Shown: positions 1-9,816 of the stretch, piece after piece
Layout of the letters: every line of letters begins with the position of its first letter
How positions within the stretch are numbered: the first letter of the stretch is position 1
From: Theristus sp. LFF4_11
Taxonomy: Eukaryota > Nematoda > Chromadorea > Monhysterida > Xyalidae
NCBI GenBank assembly: GCA_030248135.1
Contig: JASANC010003933.1
Location: 1-18,628 of the forward strand
Direction: 5' to 3'
DNA: 18,628 nucleotides
Translations under genes and position numbers: made by a program
Notes under the pieces: generated by a model
Told to the model about the DNA's origin: nothing
Database searches by the model: none
Seen by the model: only the letters and a program-made list of their open reading frames with translations

Positions 1-18
1 AGTATAAGAAATCATTAG

Positions 19-192
19 AGTCAGTTTCACCATTGCGTTCATCCAACGTGCACACGCGTTACGTCCAAATCACAGCTGGCGTCCAACGTTAAACGGTCAG
101 CCTCCGTGCTCACCCGTGTTCTGTGGTCAACTAATGATCAGGCCGGAGCGCGGCGCGTGGACAGCACGTGCACAGTGAAGGTCTGATCCATC
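19..192 (+). CDS. Possible terminal exon, unrecognised
   Basis: An open frame with no usable start runs to TGA at 190-192. From about position 60 its codon choice is much more GC-rich at third positions than the surroundings, as in the aminopeptidase exons of this window. A possible acceptor is the CACAG ending at 75. An AATAAA at 300-305 lies 108 bases past the stop, which would suit a 3' end. The peptide ends in RRVDSTCTVKV and I recognise no domain. The opposite strand has no better frame. It could equally be decayed coding DNA or chance. Confidence 0.22.
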
Positions 193-642
193 CGCTAGGG
201 TATTGTGCAACAATGCACATTACACATGCTAAGGCGCTATCGTGGATGACCAAAGAGTATCATGATGACTTCGCAGTGAAGAGTGACGCTGTTTGAAAAA
301 ATAAATGGCATTGATAATAGGTTAAAAAATTGAGATGCAGTTTTTTAAATAGCAAAAATAAGCGCCAATTCAAATTGCAGAAAAGTGATACACACAAACA
401 AACAAACGGACACCACTATTATCTTAGTATTATGATGATGATGATTAGCGCGTGTTTTATTTTAGTTTTTTAGTCAAAAAAAAACTAAAAAAAGTAATGT
501 GAAAGCCGTTGATTTTTACAACGGCACAAAAAAACAAATAAAATTTTTATGTATCCGTGGGACATGCAACCTATATGATACCAACGAAAAATCAAACGCA
601 CGCCACGCCACACACAGCGCACGCACACAAAAAAAGCTTGGT
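193..642. other. AT-rich stretch without a recognised gene
   Basis: Mostly AT-rich DNA with simple-sequence tracts: a short ACAA run near 395-406, a GAT run near 433-446 and poly-A/T tracts around 470-495. It contains the candidate AATAAA at 300-305. No convincing exon was seen on either strand. Confidence 0.5.
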
Positions 643-850
643 CAAACCGTCAATTTTGGAAAAAATACGACGGTTTCCGTACGGTTTGCCAAAATTTTGC
701 CACGGTACGGTCAACGGTACGGTAATTGTATTTTGATGACGGTACGGTTTTCGGTACGGTTTGGAAATTTTAAAATCGCACGGTACGGTCACGGTACGGT
801 ACGGTAAAACCGTACCGCCCGTATTTTTACGGTTTTTACGGTTACCGTGG
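643..850. repeat. ACGGT/ACCGT degenerate repeat patch
   Basis: The pentamer-based motif ACGGT (often CGGTACGGT) occurs more than a dozen times, separated by AT spacers. It ends in an inverted portion near 805-850 (ACGGTACGGTAAAACCGTACCG, then TTTTTACGGTTTTTACGGTTACCGTGG). The long frames through it on both strands are by-products of the repeat. Repeated ACGGT/ACCGT near an end resembles the subterminal regions of some hAT-type DNA transposons, but no paired end was found in this window, so that origin is inference. Confidence 0.55.
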
Positions 851-1690
851 CAACTATAGTACACACACACTGGTGTTGTAAATTCGAAGGATATCAAACT
901 CTGGCGGTTATTGAGCGTAAACGGCTATATTGCAGTTAAGCATGAGTGCAAAGTAAAGTTTATAACAAACAGTATGTTTTTCAGCATCTTTTTTAGCAAA
1001 TACAGAACCGCGAGAGAAAGAACGGGGCCGCGTTAGAAAAAAGGACATGTTTCGCCTTAAGTGGGGTACTTGATTCCCCGACAAAACCCAACTCCCGTTC
1101 ATTTTTAATTCAATTCTTTTTGCGGACTCATTCTTGCAAACAAGTGATAGGTTGAAAGTATTATGCTGTACCTTCAGTTAGTGCTCCCGCAACTCAACTT
1201 TAAAAGAAATATACCTAGGAAGACTAACCAAATTGACATGCGAAGAAAAGTTGACAAGCAACGAGTGCAAGTAATGCTTTTGGACCGCTACCAAACATGA
1301 TTCACAATTGTTTTGTTAGTGTCGCCGAACTCTTTTTTAATGCCCTGAAACAGAGAGCAAAGTCTGGAAGGAGCGATGCCAATTTTTGTGCCACCGGCAT
1401 CGAATTGCATGTGTGACGTGGCACTGCACTTCTGAGACAATACTGATAGACCCATTGAGACAGCATCACATCGAAATATAGTTAAGAAATTTTTCAGCGA
1501 AATACAAAGCTGACACAAAGTGTTGTTGATGGATTTTTAACAGAGGTGCAACTTCCGCAATGACCACGCAGGAAGCGCACGTCATGATAAATGACAGACG
1601 TCACTGAGATAAGTGGTCAACAGAAGAAATTGAGGAAATAAACAGAATAACAGTCGATCAGACTTCATGCAAGTTGCAGTTGTTTACAGA
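851..1690. other. Intergenic or intronic stretch, weak exon signal only
   Basis: No supported gene. On the minus strand around 1291-1420 there is a short open stretch, from an acceptor-like TCTCAG to a TAG, whose peptide contains MQFDAGGTKIGIAPSRLC. It superficially recalls the last strand of aspartic proteases but lacks the rest of that domain. Otherwise AT-rich DNA, with a GC-rich block at 1010-1100. Confidence 0.4.
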
Positions 1691-1744
1691 CGATTAACGA
1701 CGTTACACCTGTGCCGGGCGCAAAACAAGACGACCGCAACAACA

Positions 1745-1804
1745 ATGTCGCATAAAATTCAATTGATTGCACCGCCCAAAATTGAAAACTGTTCCTGTAA
1801 ATAT
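1745..1804 (+). CDS. Possible first coding exon, 20 codons
   Basis: The ATG at 1745 follows AACAACA, a good eukaryotic start context. It opens 20 codons that end exactly at GTGAGT (1805-1810), a near-consensus 5' splice site in phase 0. A TTGTTTACAG acceptor lies about 55 bases upstream (ending at 1690), so the exon could begin at 1691 with a short leader. The peptide begins MSHKIQLIAPPKIENCSCKY. No family is recognised. It pairs by phase with the Cys-rich frame at 1974-2222, but no homology supports the join. Confidence 0.3.
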
Positions 1805-1973
1805 GTGAGTACATGTGTAAACAAAATTAATAAGTACCGTAATACGACAAGAAAGGTCAATAACAGTGCCAAAATTTTATTCGTTGATTTGATTGAAAAG
1901 GCTAACAATTTTGATTTGACAATGCTATTAATTTTATTTTGACAATGCTGATAATTTTGTTTTCTTGCAAGAG

Positions 1974-2222
1974 GTGTTTTGCAATGACTTTAAGATTTCA
2001 CATCTGTTGTCCTGTATCCTGCTCAAAACAAATAAAACTTGTAGAACACTGAGAAAGCGGCAAAAATCAGACAATCCCTTTGTAAAACTTCCGTTGAACT
2101 GCTGTTCATGCAGAAAAAGTGCATCATATGCACTGTATCCTCCACTGCGCTGCCGCCAAAAATGTACATACATACTGCATCCTGCAATGCATAATTGCAA
2201 TGCAGTACAGTTTCGGTTGTAG
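1974..2222 (+). CDS. Possible Cys-rich last exon (82 aa)
   Basis: The frame is open from an acceptor-like TTTTCTTGCAAGAG (AG at 1972-1973) to TAG at 2220-2222. It is in phase 0 with the donor at 1805. It encodes 82 residues with nine cysteines, including SC, TC, NCCSC, LRC and QKC, and ends NAVQFRL. A Cys-rich secreted protein is conceivable, but no signal peptide is visible in the paired first exon and codon use is not clearly coding-like. The acceptor is also unusual, because an earlier AG (1970-1971) gives a different frame. A transposon starts 20 bases past the stop. Confidence 0.22.
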   Translation: MFCNDFKISHLLSCILLKTNKTCRTLRKRQKSDNPFVKLPLNCCSCRKSASYALYPPLRCRQKCTYILHPAMHNCNAVQFRL

Positions 2223-2242
2223 CTCCAGAAGCAGTGCATGTA

Positions 2243-3340
2243 CAGGGTGGGCCAAAAAAAAGTTCGAATTCTAAAATGCTCTCACTGGCGTGTGCTGAGG
2301 TGTTCAGAGCTGAAAATTGGAACACTATTAGAAAACATTTGGAGGTTTTTCTGACCAAATTTTTGTTACGGTATGTTGCCCCTATCACTCAAAACAGCAG
2401 AATATCTAAAAAAACATGAAAAATCGACAAATGTGGTGAAATACAGAGGTTTGATTTAGCTGTAACAAGAACCTCATGGCTTAAAATTTGGAACACTGTT
2501 AGAACACTTTGAAAGAGTTTTTGTGATCAATTTTTTTTTGTTTACACGTTTCTGTTCATTTTTTACAGTGCAATTTTTAAAAAAATAGCGATTTTTGACG
2601 AAAAAAACAACGTTCATCCATAATCTCACTGTTTATCATTGCTCATTAGCGGACTTCCGAACTGATGTATCGCCATGCGGGGTAAAATTGAACTGAACAA
2701 ATTGCCGAACCACTATGGAAAAGTTATTCGCATGTTCTCACCAATTGGCAGACCAGACTCGTTTCTCTGCCGTCCACTTAACCATGATGGCAGCAACGAC
2801 TGAAAATGGAATTTCAACTTTCACTGCAGAAAATAACCAGTCTGCTATAGTGAAAAATATTGTATCAGAGTGGCAAATTGTGTGAATTAAAAAAAGAAAA
2901 AAAACAGTTTGCATCTGGAAAGATAAATTCGCATCTGTTCTGGGCAGAACCGCTCACGCACGCTCAGACTCGAAGTGAAACATCAGGTTGATCAAAGACT
3001 ATTCAAATGCAATTTAGCATTCGGCATTTCCAAGCTACTGTATGTGTGTATTGTTTTCTTCATCTTTTTTGTGTTGCGAACACTCGGGTTGTCACCAACG
3101 TTCATCATTTGGTCTTTGTTATAGCCAAATTAACCCTCTGCATTTCACCATATTTGTCGATTTTTCATGTTTTTCAGATATTCTGCTGTAATGAGTGATA
3201 GGGGTAACATTCCGTGAAAAAAAATTGCTCAGAAAAACCTCCAAATGTTTTCTAACAGTGTTTCAATTTTCAGCTCTAAACACCTCAGCACACGCCAGTG
3301 AGAGCATTTTAGAATTGGAACCTTTTTTTGGCCCACCCTG
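2243..3340. mobile_element. Non-autonomous TA-flanked DNA transposon, 1.1 kb
   Basis: Both ends read CAGGGTGGGCCAAAAA inwards. They form imperfect terminal inverted repeats of roughly 200 bases (about 2243-2450 and 3130-3340), and each end is flanked by TA (2241-2242 and 3341-3342). Shared blocks inside the repeats include TCTCACTGGCGTGTGCTGAGGT and AGAAAACATTTGGAGGTTTTTCTGA. A TA target duplication with these ends fits the Tc1/mariner superfamily. The interior (2450-3130) has no transposase-like frame, so it would need an enzyme from elsewhere. Confidence 0.85.
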
Positions 3341-3342
3341 TA

Positions 3343-3800
3343 CTGGCATGATGCGAGTTTTGCTGCGTGTTGCCAACATTTGTGTATCTGCAAATGTGGC
3401 GAATGACGGACGTTATGTTATTCTGTAACATAAAAAAACAGCGACAAAACTGTTTTTCTCTCTCTCTGTACGGTATGGCCGATTAAACATGGCAGCTTTT
3501 TTCAGGGTTCAAGGAGCGCGAGAATTTTGAATGAAAGAAAAAAGATGTTCAGAAACCAAACTGCGTGCCTAATTTGACACGTTTTTGAAAACCAATGGAT
3601 TATCCGCGCTGTTCTGTGCATTCTTTCTCCCTTGCACACATGATTGGGAATTACGTTGGCATTTTTGAAAAAGACAACTCCTAGTCTGCGACTGATCCCG
3701 CCTTGATGGACTGCCTCATTTATTCGGCCATACTGTATTGTTATTTTATTGTTTGCTGAGTTTTGATCAAGTTTTGCTTTCATGTTTTTTTGAGTTGCAG
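3343..3800. other. Upstream region of the first secreted peptide gene
   Basis: AT-rich DNA with a short TC run near 3457-3467. The 112-codon minus-strand frame across 3502-3840 overlaps the first peptide exon and has no family support. The region ends in a pyrimidine-rich stretch and the acceptor GAGTTGCAG at 3800, so it is probably intron (5' leader intron) or promoter. I could not choose a TATA box or transcription start. Confidence 0.4.
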
Positions 3801-4318
3801 ACTCACCGGAACGGCTATACAAACCGCGGTCGCCCAACATGCCTGGTGACTTTAAAAAGACGTCTCTTCTCCTGATTGTTTCATTGTTTCTCGCCTTGCA
3901 ACAACAAATCGGTCAGTATTTTGTAGTTTACGTCAAATGTTATGGCTAGAAAAGAGTCCACTGGTTGCATAAATCAATGCTGTTCACAAGTTGATCAATT
4001 TTTTTTTCAGTTTTTCGTTATTGAAAAAAATGTGCTTTTAAGGTTTTAATGGTACATCCAATCTGTCCAGTTACATCTGCACAATCGAACAACGTCGCTC
4101 CTTCACTCGTACCAATTCCAGGTACCGCTGCGTACACGCGCATAATGTTCGGCGGTTTCGGGGTGCCGCTGAAAACGCCGCATAACGCCAATAAACGCTC
4201 GACAGTAATGTCGCATCCGCGGCGCGCGCTGTCGCTGACGCACAGCGCAAAAGCGTTTGAAAAGCTGCTGAAAACGATAAAGTTCATTCGCGACGACAGA
4301 CGACGGTATTTCGGGTGA
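3801..4318 (+). CDS. Small secreted peptide precursor, copy 1 (two exons)
   Basis: Coding exon 1 is 3839-3911 and exon 2 is 4122-4318, giving 89 residues; 3801-3838 would be 5' leader. Exon 1 encodes a signal peptide: MPGDFKK, then a hydrophobic core (LLLIVSLFLAL) and QQQI. It ends in phase 1 at G|GTCAGT. Exon 2 starts after CCAATTCCAG in the matching phase. The mature part runs through YTRIMFGGFGVPL, a KR site (NANKR), an RR site (HPRR), then an amphipathic basic stretch SAKAFEKLLKTIKFIRDD and the C-terminus RRRYFG before TGA. A glycine next to the stop could give a C-terminal amide. There are no cysteines. Exon layout, phases and motifs match the second copy at 13847-14605, and this is the best evidence that it is a gene. 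A neuropeptide-like or other secreted peptide role is inference. AATAAA follows at about 4485. Confidence 0.72.
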
Positions 4319-4494
4319 TAACACAAACATTACCGTACACAACACACGTGTTTTTGCTTTGATAATTTTGTGGTGAAGTTAAAACCGTACCCATCTATCC
4401 GTTTTTGTTTTGATAATTTTGTGTTGAAAAAAATACCCTTAAAAAATGTGATTTGTGGAATTGTTTCGAAAATTTCAAAACAGCAATAAAAATA
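4319..4494. repeat. Short direct repeat after peptide gene 1
   Basis: Two copies of a roughly 28-base unit, GTTTTTG(C/T)TTTGATAATTTTGTG(G/T)TGAA, lie at about 4349-4377 and 4400-4428 in the presumed 3' untranslated region. A candidate polyadenylation signal AATAAA is near 4485. Confidence 0.5.
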
Positions 4495-5576
4495 ATTATC
4501 TAAAAATGCGGAGGACGCATATAAAAGGAGGAATATGGCTTTGTGTAAGCAGTGAGAAACTTTTTTGCTTCACAACTATTTTCAAGTTTCTGATGTGGCA
4601 CACGGATACAAGTACATAAGAGTTATATTTTTGCGCCGCGTTTGTTTTAATGAAAAACCTAAAAACCTTCAAAGCGTTTTTCACTTGTCCTCTTCAGCTT
4701 AGTGTGAAATCACAGCATGTGCGAAATTCTGCAAACCTGTGCAGAAACAAAAAATTAGAGACTTCAAAGCGTTGCTGCAGATAAGCTTTATTGTTGATGA
4801 CGTACGCACAGCTATGTAAGTACTGTGGATTTATTCAAACGTGTCCGGACTAAAATGACGTCATTTGGTTTAAAAACGCCCGTTTGTCAAAGTACAGGCA
4901 CTAAAATTTCAGTTTGGTGTGACCGATTCGACATTCACCATTTGTTTACGGAAAGAAATCGGCTAAACGGAAAGTCTGGTTTGCAGTGAACGGGAAGCGC
5001 ATGTTTGGCGGCACATGACGTCATTTCAGTGGGACACGTTTAAAAAATAGGTCATACATACCCGTGACAAAAAGGTGTTGTCTTCCGTTAATTTTCACTT
5101 TCCTCCCCAATTCCAAAAAACCCGAAGGTACCAAAGTCCTGTGGATTGTTGTATCTACATAGGAGGAGTGTGGATATTGGCTGAACCGTCCGTTCCGTGA
5201 GCCATTGCGTTCGCCACAAGAAGGGGACATTGCCTTCGCCACAAGAAGGGGACAGTTTCTTCGCCAATGCCTCTGCGCAACGCTTTGTCCTTGGGAAAGC
5301 AGTGTCAGTGATCGAAGATGTTGTCTTTAATTTGGCAGCTTTATGTTACTATTTGCTCGAAATTCATCGAATGTAGAAATTTCGTTTGTCGAAAAAGTAA
5401 GAGGGCTATGTGCAATCGAAATAATGAATAAACGGCGCAAAAATATGGCTCTTATGTACTTGTATCCGTGTGCCACATCAGAAACTTGAAAATAGTTGTG
5501 AAGCAAAAAAGTTTCTCACTGCTTACACAAAGCCATATTCCTCCTTTTATATGCGTCCTCCGCATTTTTAGATAAT
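4495..5576. mobile_element. Inverted-repeat element, 1.08 kb, with long TIRs
   Basis: Terminal inverted repeats of about 146 bases (4495-4640 and 5431-5576) are nearly perfect, from ATTATCTAAAAATGCGGAGG inwards to TATTTTTGCGCCG. Such long, well-matched ends around about 790 bases without a transposase-like frame suggest a recently active non-autonomous DNA transposon or foldback element. I could not fix a target site duplication. The interior holds a 24-base tandem doublet (TTCGCCACAAGAAGGGGACA, about 5212-5256). The frames inside it are not recognisable proteins. Confidence 0.8.
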
Positions 5577-6011
5577 ATTCTGACTTTTACATAAGTCCCA
5601 AAATCGGACAAAATTCAGAATGCGTTGGGCATCCGTTCTTCCGAACTTCCCATTCGGCTTACAGCGATTACACTGATTTCATTTTTTCGTTTTGGAGAGA
5701 TGTCGCCCGTCAGGTTCCACGGCTGATTTACCCGAAATTGTCACGATTCAGTATCTAAAACTGTGCTTCCTTAAGAAATGTAACCCAAAAATCCCTGATC
5801 AGCGCATTGAATTACCCTGGACTCCACAGATCTCCTGTTTTTTTGTTTTTGGACCGATCTCGCCAAGTTTCCACGGCTGATTCGCCCGAATCGTCACGAC
5901 TTTGGTCATTTGGTTGCCGTTTTTCAATTTTGTTTGTTTCAACTAATTATGCGCTTGAATTTGAGGGTTGCTACGCATTGTATTCGTCCTGTTGGTGTAG
6001 GCCAGGGGTTT
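5577..6011. repeat. Spacer with an imperfect direct repeat
   Basis: Two related segments of about 50 bases, at about 5697-5750 and 5855-5906, share GTTCCACGGCTGATT(T/C)(A/G)CCCGAA followed by TCACGA. No exon was supported. The overlapping open frames look like chance. The stretch separates the inverted-repeat element from the satellite. Confidence 0.45.
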
Positions 6012-8467
6012 TAACCCACTGTGTCTGAAAGGGTCGGGGTAAAATTTAACTAAATTTTTAAAATCTACGGATGAAATTATTCCGGGAAACATTTTTGTTC
6101 GACTGCGAAAGTGCCGAAGGTGAAATTTGAAAAGGCGAACACTTGAAACCATGTCAAAGTCTATGAACTTTTAAAAATGCCCAATTTTTTGACCCAAAAG
6201 AGGGCGGGGGTAAAAAAGTAACCGGTTTTTTAAAATCTACAGCTGCAATTACCCCAGGAAACTTTTTTGTTCGGTTATGATACAACTTTAGACAAAAAAT
6301 GCCCAATTTTTTACCCAAAAAGGGCCGGGGCAAAAAAGTAATCAGATTTTTAAAATCTACAGCTGCACTTACCCCAGGAAACTTTTTTGTTCGGTTATGA
6401 AACAATTTCAGACAAAAATTGAAAGGGCGACATTTGAAACCAGGTCAAAACCTCAGAACTTTTGAAAATGCCCAATTTTTGCCCAAAAAATGGTCGGGGC
6501 AAAAAAGTAATTGGATTTTTAAAATCTACGGATGAAATTACCCCAGGAAACTATTTTGTTCGGTTATGAAACAACTTTAAACAAAAATTGCCCAATTTTT
6601 GACCCAAAAAAGGCCGGGGCAAAAAAGTAACCAGATTTTCAAAAGCTACAGCTGCAATTACCCCAGGAAACTTTTTTGTTCGGTTATGAAACAATTTCAG
6701 ACAAAAATTGAAAGGGCGACATTTGAAACCAGGTCAAAATCTCCTAACTTTTGAAAACTCCAATTTTTTGCCCAAAAAATGGTCGGGGCAAAAAAGTAAT
6801 TGGATTTTTTAAATCTACGGATAAAATTACCCCAGGAAACTATTTTGTTCGGTTATGAAACAACTTTAGACAAAAATTGCCCAATTTTTGACCCAAAAAA
6901 GGCAGGGGCAAAAAGTAACCAATTTTTCAAAATCTACAGCTGCAATTACCCCAGGAAACTATTTTGTTCGGTTATAAAACAACTTTAGACAAAAAATGCC
7001 CAATTTTTAACCCAAAAAGGGCCGGGGCAAAAAAGTAACAAGATTTTTAAAATCTACAGCTGCACTTACCTCAGGAAACTTTTTTGTTCGGTTATAAAAC
7101 AATTTCAGACAAAAATTGAAAGGGCGACATTTGAAACCAGGTCAAACCTCCGAACTTTTGAAAATGCCCAATTTTTGCCCAAAAAATGGTCGGGGCAAAA
7201 AAGTAATTGGATTTTTAAAATCTACGGATGAAATTACCCCAGGAAACTATTTTGTTCGGTTATGAAACAACTTTAAACAAAAATTGCCCAATTTTTGACC
7301 CAAAAAGGGCCGGGGCAAAAAAGTAACCAGATTTTCAAAATCTACAGCTGCAATTACCCCAGGAAACTATTTTGTTCGGTTATGAAACAACTTTAAACAA
7401 AAATTGCCCAATTTTTGACCCAAAAAGGGCCGGGGCAAAAAAGTAACCAGATTTTCAAAATCTACAACTGCAATTACCCCAGGAAACTTTTTTGTTCGGT
7501 TATGAAACAATTTCAGACAAAAATTGATAGGGCGACATTTGAAACCATGTCAAAACCTCCGAACTTTTGAAAACTTCAATTTTTTGCCCAAAAAATGGTC
7601 GGGGCAAAAAAGTAATTGGATTTTTTAAATCTACGGATGAAATTACCCCAGGAAACTATTTTGTTCGGTTATGAAACAACTTTAGACAAAAATTGTCCAA
7701 TTTTTAACCCAAAAAGGGGCCGGGGCAAAAAAGTAACCAGATTTTCAAAATCTACAGCTGCAATTACCCCAGGAAACTTTTTTGTTTGGTTATGAAACAA
7801 TTTCAGACAAAAATTGAAAGGGCGACATTTGAAACCAGGTCAAAACCTCCGAACTTTTGAAAATGCCCAATTTTTTGCCCAAAAAATGGTCGGGGCAAAA
7901 AAGTAATTGGATTTTTTAAATCTACGGATAAAATTACCCCAGGAAACTATTTTGTTCGGTTATGAATCAACTTTAGACAAAAATTGCCCAATTTTTGACC
8001 CAAAAAAGGGCCGGGGCAAAAAAGTAATCAGATTTTCAAAATCTACAGCTGCAATTACCCCAGGAAACGTTTTTGTTTGGTTATGAAACAATTTCAGACA
8101 AAAATTGAAAGGGCGACATTTGAAACCAGGTCAAAACCTCCGAACCTTTGAAAGTGCCCAATTTTTTGCCCAAAAAATAGTCGGGGCAAAAAAGTAATTA
8201 GATTTTCAAAATCTACGGATGAAATTACCCTAGGAAACTATTTTGTTCGGTTATGAAACAATTTTAGACAAAAATTGAAAGGGCGAACACTTAGAACCAG
8301 GTGAAAACCCTGCGAACTTTTAAAAATACCCAATTTTTTACCCAAAAACAGGGTCTGGGTAAAAAATTAACCCAATTTGCAAAATCTCCGGATGGAATTA
8401 CCCCAGGAAACATTTTTGTTCACCTGTCAAAATGTTGCAGGTAAAAATTGAAAGGGCGAACACATAT
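6012..8467. repeat. Higher-order satellite array (about 120 and 169 bp units)
   Basis: The landmark ACCCCAGGAAAC (with variants) recurs at 6079, 6251, 6371, 6540, 6660, 6829, 6948, 7068, 7236, 7356, 7476, 7645, 7766, 7936, 8057, 8227 and 8400. The spacings are about 120 or about 169-173 bases and mostly alternate. The long unit carries an extra 50 bases or so, including AAAGGGCGACATTTGAAACC. Units also differ by position: CTACGGATGAAATTA follows a long spacing and CTACAGCTGCAATTA a short one, so the true repeat is a two-unit block of about 289 bases. The edge units are the most diverged, as expected for an array renewed by unequal exchange. No coding role; the open frames in it are by-products. 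Confidence 0.93.
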
Positions 8468-8701
8468 TGATTACATAGCTGAAAAAAAAAGGAGACAGAA
8501 GAATAAGTAACCAACTTTTCAGAATAGGTAATTCGCGTCTAGAACGTACGTAAAGAAGTCTGGCGAAAATTTTTCTTCGGCACAGTTTGCAACTTTGGCA
8601 GGTCTCTACGTGTGCACAGTATCAAGTTTGCAGCACGTATATTAGTTGCTGCAGGACAGCGACTAAATTTTGAAAACGCGCGCAGGTCCATATTCAGCCA
8701 T
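8468..8701. other. Unassigned stretch after the satellite
   Basis: AT-rich at first, then more GC-rich from about 8570. No exon with both splice signals and a plausible frame was identified. The long frames crossing it also run through the 51-base doublet and translate it as a repeated peptide on both strands, which argues against coding. Confidence 0.4.
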
Positions 8702-8803
8702 ATAATGCGTGATGCGCTGTCCGCTCGCTTCGCTCGCTCGCGCATCCGCATGATAATGCGTGATGCGCTGTCCGCTCGCTTCGCTCGCTCGCGCATCCGC
8801 ATG
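8702..8803. repeat. GC-rich 51 bp tandem doublet with hairpin core
   Basis: Two perfect 51-base copies (8702-8752 and 8753-8803) begin ATAATGCGTGATGCGCTGTC. Each contains the self-complementary segment GCTCGCTTCGCTCGCTCGC, and GATGCG and CGCATC flank this core in inverted order, so a stable stem-loop is expected from each copy. It contrasts sharply with its AT-rich surroundings. Confidence 0.85.
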
Positions 8804-9250
8804 ATAAAATCCATAAAACAGAAAACTAATCGAACTAACCAAAACATTTTCCTAGTGATTTGGACTGAAAATCTACCATAATTTTTTTTTGTTATGATCG
8901 TTGTACAAAACACGCTAGAATTACACGGAGGCTAGCTGCAACTCAAAAAAATTGATCTTTTTATTTGTAACCACAACGAAAAACAGTCAGTGATGCTACG
9001 AATAACCGGAGTCCGAGGGATGTGCCTCATTTCTGGAGTCGGACGACTTCGGGCCTCTGCTACCGATCCGTTCGCATCTCTCACCTGCGACGCCGTTCAA
9101 GTTCCAGTCACATAATGGGGGCTTAAGCCTTTGTTGATTAGTTCACACAATTGTTATGACTTCATTCAGTGATGCGTCGGAAGAGAACGACGATTACAAC
9201 GATCACAAAATAAAGACGGTTGTAGTTGAATTACTGTTTTCAGATTTTAG
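8804..9250. other. Possible upstream part of the Cys-rich gene, not resolved
   Basis: A GC-richer block at 8990-9130 contains a 40-codon frame from an ATG near 8998, and an ATG near 9157 opens an acidic 43-codon frame. Neither gives a signal peptide or a donor that would clearly join the exon at 9251. The stretch ends in the pyrimidine-rich acceptor region TACTGTTTTCAGATTTTAG. Confidence 0.35.
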
Positions 9251-9445
9251 GCGAAGCCGTGCACGTTTACACCAGTGTTTTTAGGACCTGGCCGTGAGTT
9301 GTCGCCCACGTCGCCCAAATGCACCTATGTCAGGCGAAACGCCAAGCGGATCGTGCAGGCGCCCAAATGTGGGGGGACCACACGATACCCAAACTTCTGC
9401 TCACGAGATGAGTCCAAACGGTGTTGGTTTTGTCGTGTATCATGA
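9251..9445 (+). CDS. Probable Cys-rich last exon (64 aa), unrecognised
   Basis: The frame has no ATG. It runs from the acceptor-like TTTTCAGATTTTAG (ending 9250) to TGA at 9443-9445, with 64 codons and many G/C third positions, like the aminopeptidase exons. Six cysteines lie at residues 4, 24, 40, 50, 58 and 61. Visible segments are KPCTFTPVFLGPGREL, KCTYVRRNAKR, KCGGTTRYPNFC and the end RCWFCRVS. An AATAAA at 9507-9512 lies about 60 bases past the stop, as expected for a terminal exon. A small disulfide-rich secreted protein would fit, but no first exon or signal peptide was found and I know of no match to this spacing. Confidence 0.4.
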   Translation, partial: AKPCTFTPVFLGPGRELSPTSPKCTYVRRNAKRIVQAPKCGGTTRYPNFCSRDESKRCWFCRVS

Positions 9446-9715
9446 ATATGACGAATACAGGAGCAAAATATGACGAAACATTGTTGGTATTGTGATTAAA
9501 TGCGTGAATAAACTGTTGGCCAATAACAATAAAAGTGCTTAACTGTTGTACATGTGGAAGAATGAGCTAACATAAAGAGTAGCTTAACAAAGTTACAGGC
9601 GGAAAAGATGTTCGGTCCAATAACGGACCTGACAGCATACTGCACATGATATTTCAGATGACATTTTGCGTTTTACAATTATTGCACAATAATGAAAAAA
9701 GCGCCTAAAAAATAG
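9446..9715. other. Presumed 3' flank of the Cys-rich exon
   Basis: AT-rich DNA with AATAAA at 9507-9512 and a second, weaker AATAAAA near 9528. No coding or repeat structure was seen before the MITE remnant at 9716. Confidence 0.4.
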
Positions 9716-9814
9716 AAAGCGGCATTTTAGTGACGCGCATAGCTGTGTTGAATGAAAGCATAGCAAACGCGGTGTGTGTCGCTGAATGCAGTGCTTGATG
9801 AATGCTTCTTAAAG
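9716..9814. mobile_element. Decayed hairpin MITE (GCGGCATT family)
   Basis: The left part, AAAGCGGCATTTTAGTGACGCGCATAGCTGTGTT, and the right part, ending TTGATGAATGCTTCTTAA, match the much better preserved hairpin element at 14189-14284 in sequence and order. Complementarity between the two halves is now poor. The right end abuts the next MITE, which may have inserted beside it. Confidence 0.6.
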
Positions 9815-9816
9815 TA

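Noticed and set aside
3502..3840. 112-codon minus-strand frame
   Set aside because: It overlaps the signal-peptide exon of peptide gene 1 on the other strand and has no domain or splice support.
6154..8440. Open frames inside the satellite and resemblance to a CRISPR array
   Set aside because: Units are 120-170 bases with no short constant repeat or unique spacers, and the frames simply translate the repeat. The setting is eukaryotic.
8539..8913. Overlapping 124- and 89-codon frames with a repeated peptide
   Set aside because: The repeat in the protein is the translated 51-base hairpin doublet, open on both strands by composition.
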